A DNA stretch of 64,000 nucleotides. Source: Diplolepis rosae. Lineage: Eukaryota; Arthropoda; Insecta; Hymenoptera; Diplolepididae. Below, in pieces: positions 45,430-57,508 of this stretch. A program made the translations under genes and the position numbers. How positions within the stretch are numbered: position 1 is the first letter of the stretch; every line of letters starts with the position of its first letter. The notes below the pieces were generated by a model. It did not search any database. It saw only the letters and a list, made by a program, of their open reading frames with translations, and was not told the DNA's origin. The stretch lies in assembly GCA_030998225.1 (NCBI GenBank), contig JAPYXD010000581.1, positions 1 to 64,000 of the forward strand, in the 5' to 3' direction.

Positions 45430-47080
45430 AAAAATTTGAAATACAGAAAAAATGGACGCTTTTTGATAAAAAAAAGTTTTTGGCCTTTTTTTCAATTTCA
45501 ATCGAAATGCAGTTAACGGTTCTTTTATTTTGGACGGTAGAAACTAATAATAATATTATAATAATATGAGCTTTACCCTAAAAAATAAACACACCAAAAT
45601 CACATTTCAATCATCTTTTATACAAAATTGAATGCAACGTCGGCCGTACTGTACGTCTCTCCCCTATTTACGATATTTTATATTCTTCTACACGTCTGTA
45701 GTTTTTTATCATAATGGTAAAAATCGTTTTTATTTAAAAATAAAAAATGCGACGATTTCACTCGTTTTCTACTCGGATACATGCAAAAGGTACTGTTTTC
45801 AAATAACAATATTCGCGTTCATAGATTCAATTTTGAGTTAAAAATTCCAAGATTGTTGTATAATAATCTTCTAAATATATTGTGAAAATCTGAACAAATT
45901 CAAAAGAAAAGCGTTATTTCACGACAACTACCTTAATTATTAATTTTACCTGAAACTTCAATCAGCCTTTTCTAGGTTTGCTAAATATTTTCAACGAAGG
46001 AATAATTTCTTTTTTTTTCAAACATGCAGAAAATTAAAAGTAAAGATAATATTTTAGCTTTTCTCTTTCTCATCATACATATATTTTTTAATTTCAGCTT
46101 GTGATATTAAAATAATTTAATGATCGTTCTTTCTCATAAGATGGCTTTCTCGATTGGTGGAACTTTACAATGTCTATAAGTTTATAGGTTCAAACTTCTT
46201 GCAAATAAAATTATGTAATAAAATGTACTAAAACAATTGCTGGTTCAGTGAATTACAGAAAATTTCAAATTTCTTCTAATTTTTAACTTAGAAAAAAACT
46301 TATCGTTAGAATCGTGAAAATTTAAAGATGAGGATTATGTGATGATGATATATTTCTAAATATAAAATTTTTAAAAAATTGTATATTTCATATTTTAATC
46401 CTTATTGTGGACAAAGAAGCCCCGTTGGCAAAAGTCGGCGACAGACGTTCATCAAACATCCCTGTGCCGCGTGAGGGAAAACCACGCAGTGGAAGTAAAG
46501 TAAGCAGGTAGCTGGCGATGCAATAAAATTTGCCCTTTTAATTATACTTGCAGTTTCGGCAACAATAAAGATAATTCTATTGTATTTCACTTTACCTTTG
46601 AATGCTGTCGAAACATTGTCAAATCTATACATCCAGACAATTTGCGTTTACAAAAGTAGAATTTTCAAGATGTAAGCTCACTTATTATTTGTATATATAT
46701 GAACATTTTTGGAATCTTTTTAAGAATTTTATGAAGGGTTATAGGGATGAAAAACGGCAAAACTATTTGTTATTCAGAAGATGATGTTTAAATGCGATTT
46801 TTATTTATAATTTATTCGATATTCTGTAAAAATTTCTGTAACTGTCTAATAAATTATATAATTAAAATGATTTATTTTCTTCGAAACATTTCAAAATGGA
46901 TAAAACGTCGTAGACTTTATTTAAGGATACGATTTGGCATTTTAACGCTTTTTTCGTATCTCACATATTTTGATTAAAAAATGGAATTTTTTATTTTTAA
47001 TAGCATTTTTTTTAAATAAAAAAAAATATATATATACATCTTATAAAAAATGTTGTGTTCTAAATTTTTAGATTTTTTTA
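45430..47080. other. AT-rich noncoding stretch
   Basis: No coding exon, RNA gene or bounded repeat recognised. Confidence 0.5.
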
Positions 47081-47534
47081 TGTACGTATACAGACGTTGT
47101 AAATGACAAATTTTTTGACAAATTTAAGATTTGAAAAAATAAAAATATCAAAAACATTATTAATATATTAATGAAGCGATGTTTCAGGATCGAAAAGATC
47201 CCCTCTTCAGGCCATTTCCGAAATAAATGTAAAGTTCAAATACATAATATTAAAATCCAGTTAAATAAATAGTAACTTTGAAACATAATCAGTTAAGAAT
47301 TTTCTTATGTCAATATTATTCAGAAACTTCATCTTTTCTCCTTTGTTTAAAGGTTGTGTGAAGAACCAAAAACATCCCTTCACAATTATTTTCAAATTGG
47401 CCTGAAGAGGGGATATTTTTGATTCTGAAACGTCGATTCAATATTATATTAAAAAGGTTTTTAATATATTTATTTTTCGAAACCTTAAATTTGTCCAGAG
47501 ATCTGTCATTTACAACGTCTGCACTTGTACGTTA
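47081..47534. mobile_element. Fold-back element with arms of about 135 bp
   Basis: Left arm (ACGTATACAGACGTTGTAAA... to CCCCTCTTCAGGCCA, 47081-47216) is the imperfect reverse complement of the right arm (TTGGCCTGAAGAGGGG... to TTTACAACGTCTG, 47396-47534). Noncoding. Confidence 0.7.
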
Positions 47535-48144
47535 AGAAATTATTTCTCGAACATATTTCATCGATTTTACATTTCTTAAATTCGTAGATTTTTTTGTAAG
47601 TAAAAAATTTTGTATCATAATAGTCTTTTAGTTTTGTCTCTATAGTTTAACTGGAAATTGGATTTTGATATTGGCTTTTTTTAAAGTCTTAACTTACTGT
47701 AACTTTTAAAATTTTGTAACAGTTTTATTGGCATATTTTTTTGAATCAATAATATACATGCTTTTGATACAAATGCTATAGATTCAATAGCATTTTCCTC
47801 TCAGTGTATTATAAGGATAATTGTTAAATATTTATAAGCAGTCTCAGAAAACATTATTGTAATTTTTCCAAAAAGTTTTTTTCAAAAATATAAAAACTGG
47901 TCTCATTTTCACAATTTTCGTCAGATGTGGCTGGTTAATGAACATGTCCTTACTTTCTCGGCTCGGATAAAGTATGCCAAAGCTCAATTCAATCCGTTAA
48001 TTTTATGTTTCAAGTTGCGCAAATAAGAGCATTTTTTGTGTTATTGAAAAAATCCAAAATTCTAATACTTGTTTCTGGTATTGCTCATAAATCTCCACTG
48101 ATTATCCTAATAACATTTTTCGATTAAACTAAAATTAGGAAAGT

Positions 48145-48500
48145 TATAGTCTGTTAAAAATTTAAAAAAGTCAATGTCTAAATTCTATTTTCCAGTTAAA
48201 GTATACGAGATACGAAGATAAAACGTATTTTAATCATTTCAATTTCAAAAAATACGATTAAAATTAAAAAATCAAATTTTTTAAACAAAATATGTGACAT
48301 ACGAAAAAAACGTTGGGATGGAAAATTATCTGCCTAAATGAGGTCTAGAAATTCTCAGTAAGACATTTTTTGACAAGATGTTCAATTTCAAAAAATACGA
48401 TTTGAATTTAAAAATTCTATTTTGTAAACAGAATATGTAAAATACGGAAAAAGCATTGGAATGCAAAATTGTTCACTTAAATAAACTCTACGATTGTTTT
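48145..48500. repeat. 143-bp tandem repeat, about 2.5 copies
   Basis: CAATTTCAAAAAATACGATT recurs at 48240 and 48383 (143-bp spacing), followed by AATATGTNANATACG...AAAANCNTTGGNATG in both. A partial unit precedes the first. Confidence 0.7.
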
Positions 48501-49317
48501 ATTCTTTTAACTTAACTAGAAGATAATTTTAATAATTTATCAATTCAAATAAGAAAATAGTTGCCATAAACATTTTCACAAGGTTGCTTAGTTACAAAGT
48601 TACCAGACATTTTTGAGTAAAAGATACTCTCGATTAGAAAATTTTCTCTTGTAATATACGTAGGCATCAAGTGTACATATTTTATTTGTCAAATTTTCGA
48701 TCGTCATTTTAACTTTATTACTTCTTTACTATACATTAATTGAAATAATTTTTCTCTGTTTAATAATAAAAAAACATTATTAATCATAATTAAAAACTGC
48801 TGGGGACTCAAATAATTGATTTACATCAATTCTGTCATTTATTTTTTATTGAATAAATTCTATTTATTAAATTCCATTGAATCGACTAAATAAAGACAGA
48901 TAATTTACAGAAACTAGTTTGCAATCAAATTTTTTTAAATCCAAAGAAAAATATTGATGCATTCGTACAAATAACAATATTCTTTTATGTCATAATTCTG
49001 TAGATCTAGAAACTAAGTCAAGATGTTCCTAGCAAAATTCAGAATAACTTTTGTTTTTTCAAAAAAACAAAATGTCGGTGCTAGTAAAAAAATGTTTTTC
49101 CAAATTCTGGTCCTAATTTTTATTTTTTTCAAAAATTGTTTGCGGCAAAATTCATTACAAATTTAGCGCAAGTCAGCACAGGTTTTGTTTTTTTTAAACA
49201 AAATGGCGGTGCTAACTTCCTGGATATAAAAGATCTTCTTTTAATTTATTTATGAAAAATCGAAATATAAAATAGTGGTGTGGTATCAAGCAAAAATTTT
49301 AATATGTAATATAAATA

Positions 49318-49319
49318 AT

Positions 49320-49360
<41 letters not shown>

Positions 49361-49365
49361 TATAT
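49318..49365. repeat. TA microsatellite
   Basis: Nearly pure TA repeats, interrupted once by CA. Similar AT-only tracts lie at 50701-50850. Confidence 0.9.
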
Positions 49366-49432
49366 TATAAAATTTAAAATATAATATAATACATAACATT
49401 AAGAACAGGAATTATATCGACCCTCAATAACA

Positions 49433-50700
49433 ATATTTGTAATGTTAGATAATTGGCTTTAGGGTCCATAAATGAAAAAAAACAGTAGTTTCAATCAAAC
49501 GTTTCGACTCTGATTGGAGTCCTCATCAAGGCCTCTTCAATTTTCTTTAAAAATGTGTGGGACCGTTACGACTCCGGTTACAATTTACTATCCTTCCTTT
49601 ATTATCGGGACAGTCTGGTCATCTGGTGTTTATCCTTCCACTTTCCCTTACAATCACAGTTCTACTTATATTTAAAAAGAAAATTTCCCTCCATCTTACT
49701 GGTTTTCTTGCCTACAACTGTCTTTTCTATGCACCCGGAAATCAGTCACTAAACGATCCTCTTATAGTAAGTTTGTGAAAATGTGTCTTCAAAAACAGCG
49801 ACGTAGGAAAAAGATTAAATTAAAATCAAGATTAAACCTATCAGAACCCGAGGGATTACAATGATTTAAGGTTAGAAAATTTAAATTCATAACAGATGAG
49901 ATGATGAATTTGGATCCTATATTATAATATTACTTAAAGAATTCGATTTTTAATGCAAACAATTTTTTCCATGTTTTCATCGAAGTTTTTGAAGCCTTTC
50001 ATCGAAATTTTTATCGAAGTTTTTATAGGCGTTTCTGATCGAGTTTTTTTGCTCTTTTGAGTTATTTATTCACATTTTATGTACTCACATCCACATTCTA
50101 AGTTACATTTATACATTAACGTGTCTAGTTTTTTTTATCTCAGTTGTTTAAAAATGTATAATTTTATGTCAACTTTCTCATGTTTTTACTTTTCACACAA
50201 TCCCAAAGAAATTTCATGCTTATTTTATCGAAGTTTTTTAAAGGTTTCATTGAAATTTTATCGAAGTCTTTATGGAAGTGTTGTTTGCGTATTTTTAAGG
50301 TTTTTTAAGGTTTTTTTCATATTGATCAAAGTTTTACCGAAGTTTTTCGTAATTTTTTGAGTTATTTTTTCTCGCATTTTATACCTGCATCTACAATTTA
50401 AGCTACATTTGTACATAAACGTGACTAGTTTTTTATCTCAGATGTTTTTTTGAAATGTATGTGTTACTTTTCAATATCAATTCCTAAGATTTCTCTCGTG
50501 TTTCACCAAAAAATGTTTATGTTTTATTTTATGTAGGTTTTCTCATATTTTTATACTGCAGACAATACCAAAGTTGTACTCAAATGCACAATATTCACTA
50601 GTTGTTTTTTCATATTCTAGAAATAAAGATCAACGTTTGATTGAAACTACTGTTTTTTCATTTATGGACCCTAAAGCCAATTATCTAACATTACAAATAT
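49433..50700. mobile_element. 1.27-kb TIR element with arms of about 70 bp
   Basis: ATATTTGTAATGTTAGATAA...CAATCAAACGTT at 49433-49504 is the near-perfect complement of 50631-50700. Both ends abut AT-only tracts. The interior has TCGAAGTTTTT-type short repeats (49975-50350) and no recognisable transposase. Confidence 0.8.
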
Positions 50701-50849
50701 AATACATAATATTATATAATAATAATAATAATATAATAAATATAATATAATATAAATATATATTATATTATAAAAATTAAAATATAAAATATTTTATATA
50801 TACTCTTTTATGTATTATTTTATATATATATTTTTTTTTTAAATATATA

Positions 50850-51469
50850 TCCGATTTTAGGAAGAGACTAGTAAAGAGCGAAGTAGAAGGAAAAGAGGTA
50901 AAAAGCTATTTTGTGAAATTCTGTCGACAAGCTAGGGTTGAATTGACGAGACTACCTGGCCAATCATGAATACAGCAGACTCGCCAACACAAGTTTGGGC
51001 CTTACTCCTACAACTTACTTCTTATCCGTGAGATTTTGTCGACTTTCGAAAGTGTCGATCCCCGTGTTTGGTTCTGGAACTTTACCTACCCCTGGCGTCT
51101 TTCCCCGCAAGTTTTGTACCATTCAATCACCCTGGATGTCTCCTCTATACCTATCTTCACTCAACGCCTTCACTATTCGTCATTTCATTCCGTCTACGTC
51201 AATGAACGAGTACATTAGTACCGTCGATGATTCTTGTGCGGAAGTGTCTATCGTGTGGGGTTACGCTGCACCCCAGTAGACAGTTTACCTCCGAGAACGT
51301 TTAGAAAACTAGGGAATTTAGTCATGGAAATCATTTCAAATTGAAATTAATGCAATATTTCAAATAAAACAGTTATTTTTTGTTCCGCCTTTTCAGGATA
51401 TTGTGAGAATTTTCTTTTCTAAGAATTTTACTGGGGATTCTTTCATAAATCAGGATCACCTTTGGTAAG
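50850..51469. other. Short GC-richer patch of unknown nature
   Basis: A 94-codon plus-strand frame (50995-51279) and a minus-strand frame (PGVGKVPEPNTGIDTFESRQ, ending at 51023) overlap here. The composition looks coding on either strand, but I recognise no family and see no splice signals that settle the strand. Confidence 0.3.
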
Positions 51470-51795
51470 TACGCTTTATTTCACTGTCTAAATCAAAATA
51501 AGTGCATTCGGAAAAAAGATTTGATTGAATCAAAGAAAAAAATTTGTTTGGACGACTTTTTTGATTTAAAGAAATGATTTGTTTAAATTAAATAAAATTT
51601 GTTTAATTCAAACAAAATATCTTTAAACGAAATAAGTATTTGTTTGAATCAAATTAATTTTTCTTCAAAACAAAGAAATTGATATATGGTCAAAGATATA
51701 AATGGTTTGATTGAAGGCAGAAATTTATTTGATTCGAACAAATATTTATTTGGTCCAAAGATATTTTGTTTGAATCAAAAAAATTTTGTTTCATT
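51470..51795. mobile_element. AATCAAA-rich MITE family, copy 2
   Basis: Shares GATTTGATTGAATCAAAG, GATATATGGTCAAAGATATAAA and the 3' landmark TTTTGTTTCATTAA with the copies at 44195 and 61231. It provides the empty site for the TTAA element. Confidence 0.75.
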
Positions 51796-52195
51796 AAGGT
51801 AGTTTTCATCCACGAAAATTAGACCTCAGGCAAAAATGCATAAATTTGCTTTCAAGAATAGCAATATTATTATTGAAGGGCTATTTTGAAAGATAAAAGA
51901 CTATCTTCCATAAAAAATAATTTAAAACACAGAAAAATAATTTTATTAATAAATTTTATTTTTTACCCAACTTTTTTTCTTATCGCGTCTTACCAATTTT
52001 TAAAAAATTATGCGATTTTAATAAATCATGAATCATTTTTTCAGACAAGAGATTTCCCACAACTTAACCATTTCCAATTTTCGAAAATGAATAAATTATT
52101 ATCAAATTCAGCGATTTGTTTATAAAAATTTCGTTTTGGAAAATGTTTTTTTAATGGTTTCAGTCATTAAAGAATTTATTTTTAAATTTAAATTT

Positions 52196-53170
52196 TCTTT
52201 CTATTTACGGAAATTTTTTCCCTAAGATCAATATTCGGGAATTAAAAGGATTTTTCAATTATTCTATTGCAGCATGGATGCAAGTGGAAAACATGGATAC
52301 CATTCAGGGACTAAGCCATGGCGAGAAGATCGACGATGAAAAAAAGGAAGAAGCGGTTATCCAGGACGATAAAGATAAAGAGCCTGCAGAGGTCAAAGAG
52401 GGAGGAGTAGCTAAAAAGGATGATGAGGAGAAAAATCTCACCGAGGAGGAGAAAAAATATCATAAAATTTTAATGGAAGAGGAAATAAAAAATACAAATC
52501 TAAAACAGAAAGTTAAGTTTTACATGGACGAAATTGCAAAATTAAATAAAAAAAATGATGGGCTCGATGAAATACAAAACAAATTAAAGGAACTGACAGA
52601 ACAATATTTTGATCTTGAATCCAGAATTCATGAGGTAAGATTTTTTTCAATAATATAGCAATGATTTTGACAAAGGGTGAATTTGCAAAATTAATCTTTT
52701 TCAACCCAAGATAATGATCGTAATTTCAAATCTAGAATGATCTTATGTCTAATGAAACTTTTTATTATGTTATTTTTATGAATATAACCGGCATTTTAAT
52801 CATTTCCCGATAACAATAGTATATTACATTACAAGGGGCGAAACAGAGCGATTGCATGAGTGTGAAGTTTGCTATGCCCGAGTTAAACGGGCTGCAATCA
52901 CACGAAATGCTTTCGCTGTGTTTTGTTTCGAGTAATGTATACTATTTTTCATAGCAACTCTTTTGAGAATCTGATTGGCTGTAACTGTGGAGCGGGTTGA
53001 AACAGCGATTTTCATCCCTAGGGTTGAAAGTCGCTCTACAGGTACCGAAAATCGGATTTTCAAAGGAGGTGTTATGAAAAAAATATTTAGTACTTTATAA
53101 AATACATATTATTTCTTTTCTGTTTCAGCATTTTGGTTTTGAACCTGATGAGGGAGCCGATATACCATAA
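52196..53170 (+). pseudogene. 3' fragment of an acidic-repeat MYND gene (array copy B)
   Basis: The 5' part, including both zinc fingers and MSS51_C, is missing; similarity to the intact genes starts at about 52196. The frame from 52278 gives MQVENMDTIQGLSHGEKIDD, one NLTEEEK unit, then the coiled coil (NTNLKQKVKFYMDEIAKLNK...LTEQYFDLESR). It ends HE at 52634 with the usual GTAAGA donor; the last exon (53129-53170) reads HFGFEPDEGADIP. The intron carries a palindromic MITE. It lacks its promoter and start, so it is a pseudogene fragment. The acidic repeat is nearly absent, which may be the ancestral short state or a contraction. Confidence 0.8.
52817..53080 (+). mobile_element. Palindromic MITE family P, copy 2 (terminal intron)
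   Basis: TAGTATATTACATTAC start and TATGAAAA end, inserted between GATAACAA and AAATATTTAG of the terminal intron. The matching intron at 31300-31320 has no insert. The right arm of the central hairpin is partly deleted. Confidence 0.85.
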
Positions 53171-53630
53171 TCTATAATATAATTTAGAACCAATCAATTG
53201 CAACATTATAACATTTTTTTCAATCTCAAATAAATTTGTGTGTGTAAATGTTTTCTACGTTTTTATATAATATTGAGATTGAACACTTGAAGTTTAAGAC
53301 TCTTTAAGTTATAATCAAATGTAATTTACAATCATGTGTCACTGTGATATTCTATTACTAGATACTTTTTGAAAATTTAATTCATTAAATAACATTTCTG
53401 CAAATGAAGAACAGTATTTTTCTTTTTATTTCAAGTATAATAGGATATATATGGTTGAACGCGAAAAAACGTCTATTAATTAAGGTATCAAATTTTTCAT
53501 GTTTGGCATCATACAAAAACTTGAATAAAAAATAATAAAAAAATATCATTAAATATATGTTAGGTACATGATAAAACTTATATTTCTCACTAACACAATA
53601 TAATGCTTCATACGCACCAAGGTACATATT

Positions 53631-53814
53631 GCATTCGCTGTGTTTTGTTTCGAGTAATGTATACTATTTTTCATAGCAACTCTTTTGAGAATCTGATTGG
53701 CTGTAACTGTGGAGCGGGTTGAAACAGCGACTTTCAACCCTAGGGTTGAAAATCGTAGTTTCAACCCGCTCTACAGGTACCGAAAATCGGATTTTCAAAG
53801 GAGGCGCTATGAAA
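53631..53814 (+). mobile_element. Palindromic MITE family P, copy 3 (left-truncated)
   Basis: Begins in mid-element (GCATTCGCTGTGTTTTGTTT) and runs to GCTATGAAAA. It is inserted after GGTACATATT, where the paired copy at 31851-31862 is empty. It holds a nearly perfect 60-bp hairpin (53712-53771). Confidence 0.85.
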
Positions 53815-55012
53815 AGATTTTTTCATCATTTAGGTACCAGATGAATGACTAGCAAATTGGTTGCGGTTATTGATATTTTTAATTTAAAAACAGATTTGGT
53901 TCGAAAGTAAGGTATTCAAGGCCAGAAACAAAATTTATGGACCCAACGTTGACCCTTTAAGATTCTATATTTTAAAATGTAGAAAAAATAAACGGATAGT
54001 GTATGTTCGATTTTTTTTTTTAGTCCACTTATGTTCGATACACGTGTAAAGGAATATTTTAAGAAGCATTTTAAGCTCGAAAAACTTATAAGTACTGCTG
54101 TTATCTTGATAAAACCAATCATTAAGTTATCTTTGATTTCTTGCATTTGCAGCTGCTGCAAATTTTCGTTATAATCTGTTTGTTCTTTATCTCAAGAATA
54201 ATGAAAACGATATTAGCTCTTCTGGACCAGTTAGGCAATTACCCAAAATGTGTTTTCATTTCTCAGCATGTTACATAATTAACTCAGAATTATAAATCGT
54301 TTGAGCTTGGAACTTCAAAAGTTTTCATTGCTTACAAAATAGTCAATGGCGAGTACAATTTTTTTAAGAGATAAATCTTTCAACATTTTTGGGGAAACAT
54401 CCTTTTATGTATCCCAGCTTTCTGAGCTCAACCATGGTACTAACGATCTTCTTGAGTTTCGTCCTGATTATTGAGAGGATCTCCTTCAATAGAAATAAAG
54501 CAGAAGTTTCGTTTTGCAATCACTTAATCTTAAGTATCTTTTAAACCTTAAAGCAAATGAGGTTGTCTTTTTGGAAAAGAAAGCTTCTCTTTGGCAAAGG
54601 ATGATCTTACTCTATTTATATGAAAAGCAGCATTTGTTTTATCAAAGTAATTACAATTTGTTTATAAAAACCAATAAAAACAGTGAGAACTTATCAAGGA
54701 AAAAAAGGTAAATAGGAAACACAGGACACAACTTCGGGAGTAAACAGTTGAGCATTAATTTCAATGCGCATGTGCCAGAGGGTTAAGGGGAAAATTTTAA
54801 ACTAATTTTAAATGTGTAATAAATCGCAGCAAGCATTGCAGGTTTCCTAATTATAATAATCTTAATAAATATTACGATTTCGTCACAAATTCTTAATAAA
54901 GCTTATCAAAAAAACTATCAGGCCAGAAATATAATTTTTCATTGATAAATAATAAAATAAATATGTAAATTCGAAATAATTTTTTATAATATTGTTGTTG
55001 TTGGCAGTATGC

Positions 55013-56337
55013 ATGCAGAATTTTTATCCCAATATTTGTCAGGTGTGTCTCAAACACGATAAAGATGTAAAGTTGAAAAGGTAAATCAATGAGTATTTTT
55101 ACAAATTTTTTGTTCTAAACTTAAGTGCTGCTCTAATAGATTTATATGATATTTATGGACGTTAGTTTTTTATACTTTTGCTATGAATGCATTTGTTAAA
55201 AATTGGAGCTTTAAATCATTTCTTTTTCTAGATGCATTAAGTTTAAATTGATCTTTTACTGTCGAGAAGAACACCAAGTATTTGTTTTAAAGGAACATAA
55301 ACCATTTTGCAAAGCAGTGTTTCAAGAGCTAAAGAACTCTGAATTACCAAGCATGGGCATGAAGTTACGTCCTCTGGAGGAATCAAAACGAGAAAATTAC
55401 AAGGCTCTTCTACCTGAAATAATGCAAAGTCATCTCAAAAAAAGAAAGTTATACCCTTACGAAATTAAAATGCTCCAACAGCAGAGAGCAGATGATTTTC
55501 GTTTATCTTACTGTTCCATATTCACCCATTCCTGTATGTTGGATGATTATGAAGCACCTTTCTTGAACGAAACTTGGCAACCTTTCATCCCTTCTAGAAA
55601 TAATCGATTGGACACGATTGGATTCGATTGATCCAATTGAGAACGATAAAGAAATACGATTGGAAACAATTAATATGATTGATTTCTATCGTGTTTCTTA
55701 ATCGTTCTCAATAGGGTCAATCGATTATTTTTAGAAGGGATGAACATTGCTTCTTAGGAAAAACCTATTACTCTTCCATACTCGATGTACGAATTTATAA
55801 ATAGCTTTTATTGTACTCTTAGGTTCTACGAATATTTAAAGGAATACAATTTGTTCATACTTATTTCTGAAATATTGAAACGTCCAATTGAAACGTTTAC
55901 CCTCAACAGAAATGACACTCCATGTGATTAACGCGAATTCTGCCGAAGGACAAAATACCTGGAAGAATGGGAATTATTATTCCATTGGTTACCTGCCTTT
56001 ACAGAATTGACCGCAGTTCTCGTAGGTCTAGAGTTGTGTATGAACAGATCAAAGCCTCATCTTTGTGCCATTTGCCTCGTCAATGAAAGGGACTTGAGCT
56101 TGGAAAATTTTATTGGCGTACAAAGATTTTGTTGGCACAGAGGTTTTCGCTGTACCTAATGTTATTATCGGGTAAGAAATTATACTTGATTTATATAGTA
56201 CATGGTCTGAATCTATACAAACTGTAGATAACGTTGGTTGCCCATTTATTTTTATAAGTTCAACCTACGAAAGAGCTTATTATGATCACCAGCAGATACT
56301 CCACACTTTCAATCGCAATATGAAATACCCCCAGAAA
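55013..56337 (+). pseudogene. Second MYND gene of the cassette (psi-N), copy B
   Basis: Exon at 55013-55080 (MQNFYPNICQVCLKHDKDVK), intron of 151 bp, then exon from 55232 (CIKFKLIFYCREEHQVFVLK, EHKPFCKAVFQELKNSELPS). It continues to ...LNETWQPF, where a palindromic MITE (55584-55743) interrupts it. Afterwards MSS51_C pieces appear in shifting frames: FYEYLKEYNLFILISEILK, TKYLEEWELLFHWLPAFTEL, TAVLVGLELCM, CAICLVNERDLSLENF, then INTT-free AT-rich decay to 56337. The MYND finger lacks one zinc cysteine (CIKF). It shows what copy A lost: this gene also encoded a MYND + MSS51_C protein, distinct from the acidic-repeat genes. Confidence 0.78.
55584..55743. mobile_element. 160-bp palindromic MITE in the psi-N exon
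   Basis: TTCATCCCTTCTAGAAATAA at the left is the complement of the right end (one mismatch). The inner CGATTGG/CCAATCG words continue the palindrome almost to the centre. It interrupts the reading frame after ETWQPF. Confidence 0.8.
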
Positions 56338-57508
56338 ACAAAGTCATTTATTAACAAAACAAAAAAATTGGAAACAAAATTAATTTACTATAAAAAATTG
56401 CGAAGAATTACTTAGAATTCAAGAAAAATTCAAAAGAAATTTATGTAAAATGGCGTATGCAACCTTGCACTTATTACATGCAAATTTTATGCAAACGTTT
56501 TGCTAAAATTTCAAACGAAATTTTTGTTAGACGTTCTTTCCGGGTCCTTTGCGCCAAACATACAAATTTAGAAAAGTAAAAATAAGTAGAATCTGAAGGA
56601 AAGGCCTTTTAAAAGTTAAAGCTTTAACCAATTAGAAATACTGAAATGGGAAATGTGGATTTAGTGGACAGAAAAAATTGAAATGTTAAAAAGTTTATGA
56701 ACCTATAGAAATCTATTTTTAAAATTAAATAGAGTGGATGTTTTGAATTCCAGGAAATCACAATTTATTAAAATTAATACTCATTTATATATTCTAGTTT
56801 TTAAATAGCCAAATAAACCTAATTTAACATTTGATAAAGCTTCTGCTAAAATTTCACTATCTAGATGGCAGAATTATTTCACGTTTGAATTTGAAAGAAT
56901 AGGGTTTTTCTTGGAAGAGATTTAGGGTTTCTGTTGTGTGTTTGGCCCAGCGTTATCGTTTAATTTGACCTCTTGTTCTTGATTTAGCTTGAATCAAGAC
57001 ATGCTGTATTCTTAAAGATTTTAATATATGCTGAGTAGCGAAATCAAGTATTCATTGATTTTATGATTTGTAAAATTTTTTATGCATCTGAACTTTTTAC
57101 ATTTGCTAGTTGGATACAAAATCCTAATTCTTTTGAAATCCTGAAATCTGAAACATGTTTCGAAAAATTGTTGTGCAGAAAGACGTTTGAAGAGAATACA
57201 AAAAAAAATGTTAAAACTCTGTTATGAATTAAAGGAAATGAATAATAGCATTAAACATACAAATTTTTTTGATTGAATTTATTTAAAATTGAAGTAATAA
57301 TGAAGTGAAACTTTTAATTGCCTTAAACGAAAATTCTATGAACAACAAATCTGCCATCTGCTGGCAAAATCACAAGGAATAATTAAAATATCAGCTGTTA
57401 AAGGAAGCCAGGTGATCGTTAAAGTTCTTATCTTCTATCATTATCATTGTGCATTCTCTTATGTTTTTAATTGCTAATAAATTTTCATAATTGTATAAAA
57501 CTCGAATC
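56338..57508 (+). promoter_or_regulatory. Upstream region duplicated with the second intact MYND gene
   Basis: Paired with 28380-29273. The last 110 bp before the ATG are the best conserved (GCCAGGTGATCGTTAAAG, CTATCATTATCATTGTGCAT). A block at about 56632-56890 is absent from the other copy. Confidence 0.5.

Larger units (their letters stand above)
52196..56337. repeat. Segmental duplication, copy 2 (paired with 30545-36180)
   Basis: Collinear with 30545-36180 from the 3' part of the intact-type gene through psi-N. Stretches such as 54180-54800 are almost identical to 33450-34080. At 56330-56338 (AAACAAAGT) it passes directly into the promoter of the next intact gene, which marks the unit boundary. 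Confidence 0.85.
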
